A stretch of DNA of 64,000 nt from Ottowia thiooxydans DSM 14619 (GCF_000422885.1 NZ_AUGX01000020.1:1-64000); one strand, 5' to 3'. Shown: positions 43,723-52,908, counted from the stretch's first letter. Notes: generated by a model not told the origin, from the letters alone. Numbers and translations: made by a program.

Positions 43723-45609
43723 TCAAATGGATTCAAACTGCAGGGCGTAGAGCTGTGCGGTGTGGCGGGCAGTTTGCACGATCTTGTCGGCTGCGGACGG
43801 TTCGATCTCCAGAACCATTTTCACTGCCTGTAGCCAACGCTCCAGATGGTGCTCGTCATTGGCGCCATGGTAGGCCAGGAAGCGGAAGGCGCTGGCGGGG
43901 AGGTCGACTTGCGCGCGCAGCAGGGGCAGCAACGCCGGTACGATGCGCTGGCCAGTGCCTTCGATGATGTAGATGGCCCCCAGCAAACCCAGCGGATTGG
44001 GCGTGGCAGCCAGCCCGTGCAAGTAGGCGTTGAGTGCTTCGCCGCCGGGATTTCGTTTGAGCTGGTCTATGGGCATCTGACCACCCGCGGCCAGGTAGTC
44101 CTCATAAAGGATCTGAAAGTCGTTCTGCTCTTCGCCAGCATGTTGGCCGATCAAGGCGGCCAGCGGAATAAAACGGCTATCGAGCGAAGCCGCCCCTTCG
44201 CGCATCCACTTGCTGCCTTCACGCACCTGCGGCACCCAGTTGGCTGTCCAGCGCTGGTAGGCCTCGGTATTGAAGCGTCCGTGCACGAGTTGCTGCATCA
44301 CGGGCGCGCGCCACACGCGGGAGCGATAGTCTTGCCAGGCGCTCGCCAGGGCAGTCAGCACAGGGCGAAGCACATCGCCGCCGCTGTCGGCCGCATGCGG
44401 TGCCGCAAAGGTTTCGGGCAAAAGCTGAGGGGGTGGGGCTACGGTGGCCTTGGGTGCAGAGGGTTTGGCAAGCGCGCCGTGTGCTGGCACCACCTCAAAG
44501 CACATGAAAGCCGCTGTCATGCGGCCAGACTCTGGAATGAAGCAGAGCACGGTGTCGCCGGCCTTGGGCGCACGGGTGGCGAACCACTCCGCCAGCATCA
44601 CGAAGATGGAGGCCGCGCCCGTATTTCCGCGTGTGGAGAGATTGCTATACCAGCGTTCCTGCGGAATTCGCAAGCCCGCTTTTTCCAGCAGATCATCGAT
44701 CACGGGGGCGAACTTGGCCGAGGAGTAGTGGCACAGAAAATGATCCACTTGGCCGGGAGCGATCCATCCTTCGTGCGCCAGCTTCACGTACTCGTGAATA
44801 CCCACGTCAAATACGTGCGGCAGCAAACGGATGTCCTGACGCAAAGAGAGCGCGCCGGCGGCCTCAGCTTCGGCAGAGGTGGCGAAATCCAGGAACGATT
44901 TGGAGCGGTCATGTGTGAGGCCGAGCTGCATGCAGACCGGGTAATCACCCGAGAAGCTCTTCTGATGCGTCCATTTGAGTTGCAAAGCCAGCCCGCTGCT
45001 GCCAATCGCCGCCGGAGCATGGCTCACCAGGCAGGCGCCAGCGCCGTCTGAGAGCATCCAGCGCAGGAAGTGGGCGTCGAAGTCGATGTTGTAGCCTGAC
45101 GGCCCGAAGCGCGAATGCTTGAAAAGGCGCGAGGGCAACTCCACCCCGACCGCCAGTGCTTGCGAGTGACTTCCCAGTTCCACGGCCTGTGCGGCAAACT
45201 CCAGTGCCGAAACGCCGGCGACGCAGATGCCTTGGGATGACAGCGTTTGCATGGGCGGAGCGCCTAGTTCGCCCTGGATCATGTTGGCGAAGCCTGGCAT
45301 GAGCGCATCACCACCGGAGGAGCCCACGGCCAGCAAGGACACCGTGTCCAGCGCCGAGGAGGCGCTACTCAGGCAGGCGCGAATGGCCTGCGCCGCCAGA
45401 TGTGCATGACTTTCCCGCGTTTCCCCGCCTGGATCAATGGCGTAGTGGCGTGTGTGGATGCCGTTTTCTGCCAGGATGCGCTGCTTGATACGTTGCGATG
45501 CGCGGTTGAGCGGCGCCACATAGGCGTCCATCTCGTCATTGCTGATGGGCTCTCCCGGCAGGTAATGGCCAAGGCCGGTGATATAGGCGCTTCGGTAGGC
45601 GGTGGGCAA
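43723..45609 (-). CDS. Fusion: ketoacyl synthase III domain plus heme-oxygenase-like diiron oxidase domain, 628 aa
   Basis: Residues 1-375 form a thiolase-fold KAS III (FabH-like) domain: C129 in SSQGICVAGVSA, H294 in FLCHYSSAKF and N329 in STRGNTGAAS make the Cys-His-Asn triad, so condensation or acyl transfer is likely. A proline/alanine linker (about 378-410) follows. Residues 415-628 are helical and have the pattern of heme-oxygenase-like diiron oxidases: H490 and E493 (GQHAGEEQND), E550 (IYIIEGTG), and H581-x3-D585-x2-H588 (YHGANDEHHLERW). The H-x3-D-x2-H spacing is that of CADD-type proteins as I recall it. The product is unknown. The gene is third in an operon with two lipid-modifying membrane enzymes. 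Confidence 0.8.
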   Translation of the reverse strand: MPTAYRSAYITGLGHYLPGEPISNDEMDAYVAPLNRASQRIKQRILAENGIHTRHYAIDPGGETRESHAHLAAQAIRACLSSASSALDTVSLLAVGSSGGDALMPGFANMIQGELGAPPMQTLSSQGICVAGVSALEFAAQAVELGSHSQALAVGVELPSRLFKHSRFGPSGYNIDFDAHFLRWMLSDGAGACLVSHAPAAIGSSGLALQLKWTHQKSFSGDYPVCMQLGLTHDRSKSFLDFATSAEAEAAGALSLRQDIRLLPHVFDVGIHEYVKLAHEGWIAPGQVDHFLCHYSSAKFAPVIDDLLEKAGLRIPQERWYSNLSTRGNTGAASIFVMLAEWFATRAPKAGDTVLCFIPESGRMTAAFMCFEVVPAHGALAKPSAPKATVAPPPQLLPETFAAPHAADSGGDVLRPVLTALASAWQDYRSRVWRAPVMQQLVHGRFNTEAYQRWTANWVPQVREGSKWMREGAASLDSRFIPLAALIGQHAGEEQNDFQILYEDYLAAGGQMPIDQLKRNPGGEALNAYLHGLAATPNPLGLLGAIYIIEGTGQRIVPALLPLLRAQVDLPASAFRFLAYHGANDEHHLERWLQAVKMVLEIEPSAADKIVQTARHTAQLYALQFESI

Positions 45610-45630
45610 GAAAGGTGCTCCTTGGAGAGA

Positions 45631-46590
45631 TCAGGGGGTAGGCAGGCTCGGACGAGCTTGTTCGCCTTCTTTGTCGGTGGAGGTCATCAGCGTACGGCTG
45701 GCCATGCCCGGCCATACCATTCCCAGCGTGAGCGTGACCCAGAAATAGCGCAGCAATGAGGCTTCGATCAGGCTGGCGTGCAGTCGCTGGGCATAGAGCA
45801 GGTGATATTTGGGCAACTCGCTCCAGTGGACCCTGGGGTGCAGATGATGAGCGGTGTGATAGCCAATGTTGAAGAACAGCCGATTCACGCCACCAGTGAA
45901 ATTGCGCGCGAATTGCAGGCGAGAGCGACCGTCCGCATGAGCGTGTTGCAGGTAGTTGGCCCCTAGCAGCCAATGCAACGCCAATAACTGGGGCACCAGC
46001 ACATAGAGGCCCCAGGCCACGGGATCAAGGGTGGCCAGCACCCCATGAAAACCCAGCACCCACAGCCACTGGCGCTGGTAGTAGCGGTGCACGGCGGGAG
46101 CGCGCGCCTTCAGGCGTGCGTGCCACTGGTGAATCAATGGCCACAGCACGCTGAGCGCCTGGGCCGGATGCAGCAAATAGCCGGCCAGGTGATTGGTATC
46201 GCCAAAACTGAAACGATAGGTGCGGGCTGCATCCAGCGGGCCATGGTGATACCGGTGGTGGTTGGCGTTGTGCGTGGCGTGGAACACATGGCTGGCATGG
46301 CCTGTGAACATGGACAGCACAGTATCTGTAACCCGGTTCAAACCGCGCTGGCGCCAGATGCGAAGGTGCATATGGTTGTGCTCGATCACCACCAGCGCCA
46401 GGCTTAGATAAACGAGCAGTGCGTAGGCTACGGCGTGCGCCCAGGCGCCCAGTTGTCCGCTATACAGCAGCGCCAGCAGCAGAGGCCACGCCAGAAGGTA
46501 GGCCAGGCTGACCATGTCCGCGCGATGACGAAGCGCTGAAGTTCGCAATCTCGCAGAGCTTGTTCCGAACGACTCAGGGGCGAGGTTCAT
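45631..46590 (-). CDS. Membrane fatty-acid desaturase family protein, 319 aa
   Basis: Three histidine boxes of the membrane desaturase/hydroxylase class are visible: HNHMH (71-75), HATHNANHH (104-112, with HxxHH) and YHTAHH (H245, H248, H249). Membrane segments lie around 28-44, 52-70 and 180-210. Such enzymes hold two irons and insert double bonds or hydroxyl groups in lipid chains. Its start overlaps the end of the upstream gene by 17 bp, and the KAS III fusion follows after 21 bp. The substrate is not predictable. Confidence 0.85.
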   Translation of the reverse strand: MNLAPESFGTSSARLRTSALRHRADMVSLAYLLAWPLLLALLYSGQLGAWAHAVAYALLVYLSLALVVIEHNHMHLRIWRQRGLNRVTDTVLSMFTGHASHVFHATHNANHHRYHHGPLDAARTYRFSFGDTNHLAGYLLHPAQALSVLWPLIHQWHARLKARAPAVHRYYQRQWLWVLGFHGVLATLDPVAWGLYVLVPQLLALHWLLGANYLQHAHADGRSRLQFARNFTGGVNRLFFNIGYHTAHHLHPRVHWSELPKYHLLYAQRLHASLIEASLLRYFWVTLTLGMVWPGMASRTLMTSTDKEGEQARPSLPTP

Positions 46591-47362
46591 TCTTTAGATC
46601 GGTTCGGAGCCAGCGATCCATGAAGGGGAGCATGAAGCCAAAGTTGCCCTTGTAGCGCACATGGTGCATGTGGTGCCGGCGTGCGCCGTTGAGCCACCAA
46701 CGATCATGCGCCGCACCGGGCAGAAAGTCGTAATTGGAGTGCCCGATGTTGTTGAACAGGATGCTGATGACCGGCAGCATGAGCAACGAAGTGAGGCTGA
46801 AATGGTGCACCAGCATAGGTGGCACGATCACGCTACCCAACAAAGCAGCCTCCAGGGGGTGGAAGCTGAAGGTGGCCCAGGGTGTGGTGATCACCGAGCG
46901 GTGGTGATCTAGATGAAAGCGCTTTAGCCGATCGGTGTGCAGCAGGCGGTGGCAGAGGTAGAAATGCACCTCGTTCCACAGGGTAAGCACCACGATTTCT
47001 GCAACGATGCGGGCGCCGCTTGCGTCTTCGGCCACGCGAGACCAGCCCCATTTCAGTACCAGCCAGGGCGCGACCAGGCCAGTGCCAAAGATGAATATGG
47101 AGAGCGCTGATTGCCGCCATTCACGTGCCCTTTGGCCAGCGGGAAGGGGGCGCGGATCTAGCACTGATCCATGCTGTAAACGCGGCAATACATGCTTTGT
47201 GAGTGCCAAAGTCAACAAAGCGCCACCGAGGTACAACGCGCTGAAATAAAACAGACCGAACGCCATCACCTGGTAGAAGGCCAGGTTCACGAGGTCAGCA
47301 TTGGTCAGGTCGAAAAACGGCACGGCAATATTAAAAGCGAGGGCTTGAAACGCTATTGTCAT
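46574..47362 (-). CDS. Fatty acid hydroxylase (sterol desaturase) superfamily protein, 262 aa
   Basis: This is a second, separate diiron membrane family. The histidine clusters are HFYLCHRLLH (133-142), FHLDHH (149-154), H208 in IGHSNYDF and RRHHMHH (228-234). Membrane segments lie near 28-52, 88-104, 120-130 and 176-206. Members hydroxylate or desaturate sterols, fatty acids or carotenoids. It is the first gene of the operon running to 42792; its start is divergent from no gene, with the BMP receptor gene beyond a 289-bp gap. Confidence 0.86.
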   Translation of the reverse strand: MTIAFQALAFNIAVPFFDLTNADLVNLAFYQVMAFGLFYFSALYLGGALLTLALTKHVLPRLQHGSVLDPRPLPAGQRAREWRQSALSIFIFGTGLVAPWLVLKWGWSRVAEDASGARIVAEIVVLTLWNEVHFYLCHRLLHTDRLKRFHLDHHRSVITTPWATFSFHPLEAALLGSVIVPPMLVHHFSLTSLLMLPVISILFNNIGHSNYDFLPGAAHDRWWLNGARRHHMHHVRYKGNFGFMLPFMDRWLRTDLKNEPRP

Positions 47363-47489
47363 CGCAAGCGTGTGGCTTACGTTCGCGCGATGCTTGGGTA
47401 TCAGCAGGTGCTACTGGCTGGGGCGTTGCAGGGTACGCGAGTTTTCTGGTCATCGTGCTCTGCTGGTGGCTCCGGCCCTGTGACTTATT

Positions 47490-47605
47490 GACCGTTCACC
47501 CTGACTTTGTCGAAGCGTTGCGCAAGGCTTCGAGCTTTCGACCTGCTCAGGACGCGCCCGAGCGGGTTTCAAGCTTCACAGGGTGGATTGAAGTTCACCC
47601 TGAGT
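47490..47605. repeat. REP-like repeat family C, copy 3
   Basis: ACCGTTCACCCTGACTTTGTCGAAG, CTTCGAGCTTTCGACCTGCTC and CAGGACGCG follow the order of copy 1, ending in GTTCACCCTGAG. The two ends (TTCACCCTGA and its variant) flank the palindrome. It is the most diverged copy. Confidence 0.55.
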
Positions 47606-47615
47606 TGGGCTGGGA

Positions 47616-47641
47616 GTGGCATGCGCCCCTTTGCATGCCAC
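47616..47641. terminator. Hairpin after the BMP receptor gene
   Basis: GTGGCATGC and GCATGCCAC (9-bp perfect stem, eight-base loop) lie 11 bp beyond the minus-strand stop codon. No U-run follows, so a factor-independent terminator is doubtful; it may protect the mRNA end. Confidence 0.4.
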
Positions 47642-47651
47642 CCTCGTTTGC

Positions 47652-48821
47652 TTACTTCTGTTCGCCTGGCACTTTGCCTTCTACGCCTTTGACGTAGAAC
47701 ATGATGCCGCGCAAGAACTTATCGTCAGCTACCTGGTCTTTTGCCATCACCTCTTTGCCGGTGTTGTCGAGAATGGGGCCTTTCCAGATGTTGAAGCTGC
47801 CATCCTTCAGGCCGGCCTTGATGGTGTCCAGCTTGGCTTTGATGTTGTCAGGCACGTCGGCTGCCAGCGAGACCAGGTCCATGGCGCCATCTTTCACGCC
47901 ATACCAGCTCTCACCAGTGGCCCATTTGCCATCCAACACTTCGCTCACGGTCTTGGTGTAGTACGGGGTCCAGTTGATGATGGCGGAGCCCAGGTGAGCT
48001 TTGGGGCCGTAGGCGGTCATATCGCTGTCCCAGCCGAAAGCGCGCTTACCCATGGATTCCGCGGTCTTGAGCACGGCGGGTGAGTCGGTGTTCTGGAACA
48101 GAACGTCAGCGCCACCGTTGATGAGCGAGGTGGCTGCTTCAGTTTCCTTGGGTGGGTTGTTCCAGTCGTTGACCCAGACCACCTTGGTTTTGATCTTGGG
48201 GTTGGTGGACTGGGCGCCCAGCGTGAAGCTGTTGATGTTGCGAAGCACTTCAGGAATTGGCACCGAACCGACCACGCCCAGTGTGTCGGATTTGGTCATG
48301 GCGCCAGCGACCACGCCCGCCAGATAGGCGCCCTCGTAGGTGCGGCTATCGTAGGTGCGCATGTTGGGCGCTGTCTTGTAGCCGGTGGCATGCTCGAACT
48401 TCACGTCTGGAGTGTCTTGCGCCACCTTCAGCGTGGGCTCCATGAAGCCAAAACTGGTGGTGAAAACGAGCTTGGAGCCTTGGCTCACCAAGTCGCGGAC
48501 CACGCGCTCGGCATCCGGGCCTTCATGCACGTTTTCCACGAAGGTGGTGCTGATGCGATCACCGAATTCTTTCTCCAATGCCTTGCGGGCATTGTCATGG
48601 GCGAAAGTCCAGCCGCCATCGCCAACCGGGCCAACGTACACAAAGCCGATCTTCAGCGGCTCAGGTTTGGCAGGGGCCGGGGCGCTGGCCACTGCAGGCT
48701 CCGGAGCGGGCGCGGCGGCTGCTGGCGCTTCCTCTTTTTTGCCACACGCAGCCAGCGCGGCCGCAGCCAAGGCCGAGAGAGCGACGGCTTTGAATAGCGA
48801 GCGTTTTTTTAGATCGGTCAT
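47652..48821 (-). CDS. BMP-family ABC transporter substrate-binding lipoprotein, 389 aa
   Basis: The N-terminus is a lipoprotein signal with LAAC (cysteine 26), then an alanine/proline linker. The receptor domain (about 55-375) contains KIGFVYVGPVGDGGWTF, TYEGAYLAGVVAGAMTK and ADVLFQNTDSPAVLKTA, as in BmpA/PnrA proteins that bind purine nucleosides. The permease and ATPase genes lie on the same strand just upstream (49370-52900), separated by a small opposite-strand gene, so the receptor may have its own promoter. Nucleoside specificity is inferred. Confidence 0.92.
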   Translation of the reverse strand: MTDLKKRSLFKAVALSALAAAALAACGKKEEAPAAAAPAPEPAVASAPAPAKPEPLKIGFVYVGPVGDGGWTFAHDNARKALEKEFGDRISTTFVENVHEGPDAERVVRDLVSQGSKLVFTTSFGFMEPTLKVAQDTPDVKFEHATGYKTAPNMRTYDSRTYEGAYLAGVVAGAMTKSDTLGVVGSVPIPEVLRNINSFTLGAQSTNPKIKTKVVWVNDWNNPPKETEAATSLINGGADVLFQNTDSPAVLKTAESMGKRAFGWDSDMTAYGPKAHLGSAIINWTPYYTKTVSEVLDGKWATGESWYGVKDGAMDLVSLAADVPDNIKAKLDTIKAGLKDGSFNIWKGPILDNTGKEVMAKDQVADDKFLRGIMFYVKGVEGKVPGEQK

Positions 48822-48943
48822 GGTTTCCTCGGATGCTTTGGAGGGAGTGGAAAAGCTAGCATTCTAGAAGTGCGGAGGCCGTAGTCCGAAAGTTCGGCAA
48901 CAAGACTCGATTTCCAGTGAACAAAAATCTTGAAGGGGATATC

Positions 48944-49312
48944 TTGAAAACATCCTTGATGGTGGCGGCCGCCGTAATGGCTTTCAGCGTCAATGCCCTT
49001 GCGCAACCCCTGACTGCGTTCCCCGAAGGCGCTGAGGCGATAACCCCCGAGGTTCTTCGCGAAGCCTTGTCAGGAAAAGTGTTCGCTATTAAACCCGCTA
49101 ATGGCCAGCCGTGGCGGTGGCGTTTTGATGCCAACGGTGATTTCTTGCTCAATATCGCTTCATACAGCAACGCCGGAAAGTGGAGCACGAAGGAGAGCAG
49201 CGTTTGCCAGGACTCGGGCAAAAACCCGGGATGCAATGAAATGAAGAAAAAGGACAACGTCCTTTATTTGAAGCGTGACAGCGGCGAGGTGGTGACCTTC
49301 CAGCCTCAGTAG
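48944..49312 (+). CDS. Small secreted protein of unknown function, 122 aa
   Basis: I take the TTG at 48944 because GAAGGGG lies 8-9 bases upstream and the reading then starts LKTSLMVAAAVMAFSVNALA, a clean signal peptide with cleavage after ALA. A GTG at 48917 adds nine residues without benefit. The mature 100 residues contain GKVFAIKPANGQPWRWRFDANGDF, two cysteines (SVCQDSGKNPGC) likely paired, and VLYLKRDSGEVVTF. The pattern resembles small beta-barrel periplasmic proteins but I know no name. It lies inside the nucleoside importer locus on the opposite strand. Confidence 0.68.
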   Translation: MKTSLMVAAAVMAFSVNALAQPLTAFPEGAEAITPEVLREALSGKVFAIKPANGQPWRWRFDANGDFLLNIASYSNAGKWSTKESSVCQDSGKNPGCNEMKKKDNVLYLKRDSGEVVTFQPQ

Positions 49313-49369
49313 TGGCTGGATTCGTAGATGTCAGGCGGATCGGTTCATGAGCAGCGTTGAGGCACTGCT

Positions 49370-50290
49370 TCAAGTACCTGGATAGAACGGCTTACCCAGC
49401 GATGCCGGCATATTGAGGCGAATCCACGTGGGATTTCGCGAAATTAGCGCCAAAACGACGATGGTGGCCACATAGGGCAGCATGGTCAGGAACTGGCTGG
49501 CGATGTGTACGCCCTGGCCTTGAAGGTGAAACTGCAGCATGGTCACGCCCCCAAACAGATAAGCGCCCAGCAACACGCGCCCTGGTCGCCATGTGGCAAA
49601 GGTGGTTAACGCGAGCGCGATCCAACCCTTACCGGCAACCATGCCTTCCACCCAGAGCGGCGTGTAAATTACCGACAAGTAGGCGCCAGCCAGCCCGCAA
49701 AGTGCGCCACCAAATACGACCGCTGCCAACCGGATGCGCCGTACCGGATAGCCTAGCGCGTGAGCCGAGGTGGGTGATTCACCTACCGAGCGCAAGACCA
49801 GACCAGCACGCGTGCGATAGAGAAACCAGACCATCCCGGCCGCCAGAAGCATCGCACCATAAACCAGGGGGTGCTGGCGGAACAAGGCGGGCCCTACGAA
49901 GGGCAGGTTTTCCAGGAACGGAATGGCAAAGCGAGGGCGCTCCGGCAGCTTGGCCTGTACATAGCCGATGCCGACGAACGCAGAAAATCCTACCCCGAAA
50001 AGGCTCAGGGCCAACCCCGTGGCGTATTGATTGGTGTTGAGCCAGATCACCAGTACGCCCAGAATGGCGGCGAGCAACGCACCAGCGCCCATGCCGGCCA
50101 GGAACCCAAGCCAATCACTGCCTGTATGCACCACCGCGGCGAAACCGGCAATGGCGGCGCAGAGCATCATGCCCTCCGCCCCGAGGTTGACGATGCCCGC
50201 TTTTTCGTTGATCAACAGGCCCAGGGAGGCAATGGCCAGCACAGTGCCTGCATTCAAAGACGCGGCGATAAGAAGGGCGTAACTTTCCAT
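49370..50290 (-). CDS. BMP-type ABC transporter permease, second subunit, 306 aa
   Basis: Eight or more hydrophobic segments, with NEKAGIVNLGAEGMMLCAAIAG near residues 28-50, which is the conserved motif of the RbsC/BMP permease family. GESPTSAHALGYPVRRIR is the cytoplasmic coupling segment facing the ATPase. The start overlaps the preceding stop by one base (TGATG). It forms the channel with the next upstream permease. Confidence 0.92.
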   Translation of the reverse strand: MESYALLIAASLNAGTVLAIASLGLLINEKAGIVNLGAEGMMLCAAIAGFAAVVHTGSDWLGFLAGMGAGALLAAILGVLVIWLNTNQYATGLALSLFGVGFSAFVGIGYVQAKLPERPRFAIPFLENLPFVGPALFRQHPLVYGAMLLAAGMVWFLYRTRAGLVLRSVGESPTSAHALGYPVRRIRLAAVVFGGALCGLAGAYLSVIYTPLWVEGMVAGKGWIALALTTFATWRPGRVLLGAYLFGGVTMLQFHLQGQGVHIASQFLTMLPYVATIVVLALISRNPTWIRLNMPASLGKPFYPGT

Positions 50291-51351
50291 CAGGCTGACC
50301 TTCCCAGGCGGATACGGTAGTTGACCATGGTGTCACAGGCGAGCAGCATGAACAGCAGCAAGCCCTGGAATACGCCAGAGATTGATTTTGGCAGGCCCAA
50401 CCGCGATTGCGCCAGCTCGCCACCTATATAGAACATGCTGAGCAAAATAGCCGACAGAACCATGCCAAGCGGGTGCAGTCGTCCCACAAAGGCGACGATG
50501 ATGGCTGCGAAGCCGTATCCCGCCGGGATGTGAGGTGTGAGCTGGCCGACAGGACCCGCCACCTCAAGCGCTCCCGCAAGGCCCGCTGCGCCGCCAGAAA
50601 TCAATAACGCCACCCACAAGGCCTTGCGGGAAGAAAAGCCGGCGTAGCGCGCGGCCGCCGGAGCAAGGCCCCCCACCTGTTGAGCGAAACCGCTGCGGGT
50701 ACGAAACAAGTAAAGCCATAAAAACACCGCGCTGGCCAGTGCAATCAGCAAACCGATGCTGGCGCGGGAACCTGCCATCAGACGCGGCACGAGCGCGGCG
50801 CTGTCAAAGGTGCGCGTCTGCGGGAAGTTGTAGCCTGCAGGGTCTTTCCACGGGCCATAGACCAGAAAGCCCAGCAATTGGATGGCCACGTACACCAGCA
50901 TCAGGCTGACGAGAATTTCACCCGCGTTGAACTTGTCGCGCAGGAATGCCGTGATGGCGGCCCAGGCCATACCGCCCAGAGTGCCGGCCAGCAATACGAT
51001 CACGAAGATCCACCGTCCCGTGTCCTTGTCGGCCAGCAAGGCGGCGCCGCCCGCGGCAACGGCGCCAACGATGAACTGGCCTTCCGCGCCAATATTCCAT
51101 ATGTTGGAGCGAAAGCAAACGGCGAGCCCGAGCGCGATCAACAACAGCGGAGTCGCTTTCAGGCTCAGCTCGCCCAGCGCGTAAGCGGATTTGATGGGTT
51201 CCCAGAAGAAAACCTGCAGGCCTCTCAAAGGGTCTTTGCCCAGCGCAACGAAGAGCAGAACGCCGAGCAACACCGTGAGCGTGAGCGCAAGCAAGGGGGA
51301 GCCGTAGGTCCACCACCTGGAGGGGGTTGGCCGTGGTTCAAGCCGCAGCAT
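50290..51351 (-). CDS. BMP-type ABC transporter permease, first subunit, 353 aa
   Basis: Membrane segments are spread over the whole length. FRSNIWNIGAEGQFIVGAVAA (about 80-100) is the hallmark of the family, and GGLAPAAARYAGFSSRK is the ATPase-coupling loop. Its start overlaps the ATPase gene end by 14 bp. With the other permease and ATPase it forms the translocator of the nucleoside importer. Confidence 0.92.
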   Translation of the reverse strand: MLRLEPRPTPSRWWTYGSPLLALTLTVLLGVLLFVALGKDPLRGLQVFFWEPIKSAYALGELSLKATPLLLIALGLAVCFRSNIWNIGAEGQFIVGAVAAGGAALLADKDTGRWIFVIVLLAGTLGGMAWAAITAFLRDKFNAGEILVSLMLVYVAIQLLGFLVYGPWKDPAGYNFPQTRTFDSAALVPRLMAGSRASIGLLIALASAVFLWLYLFRTRSGFAQQVGGLAPAAARYAGFSSRKALWVALLISGGAAGLAGALEVAGPVGQLTPHIPAGYGFAAIIVAFVGRLHPLGMVLSAILLSMFYIGGELAQSRLGLPKSISGVFQGLLLFMLLACDTMVNYRIRLGRSA

Positions 51352-52900
51352 GGTCGCTCTCCCGCTGCATCTGGTTCAGGCTCGACTGCACATCTTCGTG
51401 CCAGAGCCCGCTCATCCACTGACCTATTTTTTCCACCGTGGCTTCTCGCCTCGAGATGGCAGGCGAGAGCTGCCCTTTGGCGATCACATGCAGGCGATCG
51501 CAGATTTCGAAGAGTTCCTCCAACTCCTCGCTGACGACCAGCACTGCGCACCCTGAATCGCGCAAAGCGAGGAGCTCGCTGCGGATCTGGGAGGCCGCGC
51601 CCACATCAACCCCCCAGGTGGGTTGAGCCACGATGAGCAGGCGGGGCTTGGCGTCTATCTCGCGTCCCATGATGAATTTCTGCAGATTACCGCCTGAGAG
51701 GGAGCGAGCAGGTGCCTGTGGCCCGGCTGCTTTGACCTTGAAGCGTTCAATGATTCCTGTGGCCTGCTGAGTGAGCTCTCTTGTCCTCAACCAACCGAGC
51801 TTGCCCACCGATTCATGGCGAGTGAGCAGCAAGTTGTGCGCCAAAGGCAGCTCCGGTACGGCGCCACGGCCCAGCCGCTCTTCAGGCACGAAGTGCAGGC
51901 CAGACGCGCGCCGTTTGCCTGGCGACATCCTGGCTGCAGCCTGCCCGCACAGGGAGATGGCTGAAGCTGGGGCTCGCTGGTCTTCTCCCGAAAGCGCGAA
52001 CATCAATTCACGCTGGCCGTTGCCTGATACGCCGGCAATGCCGACGATCTCACCCGCCCGGACGTCAAGTGACATATCGACCAAATCAGTTCCAAAGGGA
52101 GATTCACGTTTCAGATTCAGTCCCTGCACCTGCAACACGACTTCACCTGGAGTCCGTTCGTGGTGCTCCAACGCAGGGGGCTCAGCACCAATCATCATGC
52201 GGCTGAGGGATGCGTTGCTTTCCTGGCGCGGATCACATAGGCCCGTCACGCGGCCTCCGCGAATGACCGTGCAGGCTGTGCACAGTGCGCGGATCTCATG
52301 AAGCTTGTGGCTGATATAAAGAATGCTGCAGCCTTCGGCAGCCAACTGCCGCAAGGTGACGAAGAGCTTGTCGACTGCTTGAGGGGTCAGTACAGAGGTG
52401 GGTTCATCCAGAATCAGCAGGCGCGGGCGCGCCAGCAACGCGCGGATGATTTCCACTCGCTGCATCTCACCGACACCCAGCGTGTGCACAGGCCGCTGTG
52501 GATCGACCTCCAGCCCGTAAGCACTTGCCACTTCGGCAATGCGGCGGGACACATCGACCAGGGTCAGGCTCTTGTCCAATCCCAACCAGACATTTTCGGC
52601 CACGCTCAAGGTCTCAAACAGGCTGAAATGCTGGAACACCATGGAAATTCCCAGGGCCCGTGCTTCCTGAGGGTTGTGAATATGCACGGGCACGCCGTCG
52701 AACAAGACTTCACCCGCGTCCGGTTTGACCGAACCGTAGATGATTTTCATCAGCGTGCTCTTGCCCGCGCCGTTCTCGCCCAGCACGGCGTGGATTTCAC
52801 CCGGCCGTACGGCGAGCGAAATGTCATCATTGGCCACCACCCCAGGGTAATGCTTGGTAATGCCGGAGAGCTGAAGTCGAAAAGGCGCGTCGGAGGTCAT
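51338..52900 (-). CDS. BMP-type ABC transporter ATPase with two nucleotide-binding domains, 520 aa
   Basis: The first domain has Walker A GENGAGKS (41-48), signature LGVGEMQRVEI and Walker B LLILDEPTSVL. The second has the degenerate Walker A GVSGNGQRE and signature LSGGNLQKFIMGRE, as in RbsA/MglA-type paired ATPases. I prefer the ATG at 52900 (MTSDAPFRLQLS) over an in-frame TTG at 52912. It is 8 bp after the preceding membrane-protein gene. Confidence 0.93.
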   Translation of the reverse strand: MTSDAPFRLQLSGITKHYPGVVANDDISLAVRPGEIHAVLGENGAGKSTLMKIIYGSVKPDAGEVLFDGVPVHIHNPQEARALGISMVFQHFSLFETLSVAENVWLGLDKSLTLVDVSRRIAEVASAYGLEVDPQRPVHTLGVGEMQRVEIIRALLARPRLLILDEPTSVLTPQAVDKLFVTLRQLAAEGCSILYISHKLHEIRALCTACTVIRGGRVTGLCDPRQESNASLSRMMIGAEPPALEHHERTPGEVVLQVQGLNLKRESPFGTDLVDMSLDVRAGEIVGIAGVSGNGQRELMFALSGEDQRAPASAISLCGQAAARMSPGKRRASGLHFVPEERLGRGAVPELPLAHNLLLTRHESVGKLGWLRTRELTQQATGIIERFKVKAAGPQAPARSLSGGNLQKFIMGREIDAKPRLLIVAQPTWGVDVGAASQIRSELLALRDSGCAVLVVSEELEELFEICDRLHVIAKGQLSPAISRREATVEKIGQWMSGLWHEDVQSSLNQMQRESDHAAA

Positions 52901-52908
52901 GTTGCGGT

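Noticed and set aside
43846-45051. Plus-strand open frame of 401 codons opposite the KAS III fusion gene
   Set aside because: It is an antisense shadow of a gene with intact catalytic motifs and has no recognisable protein features.
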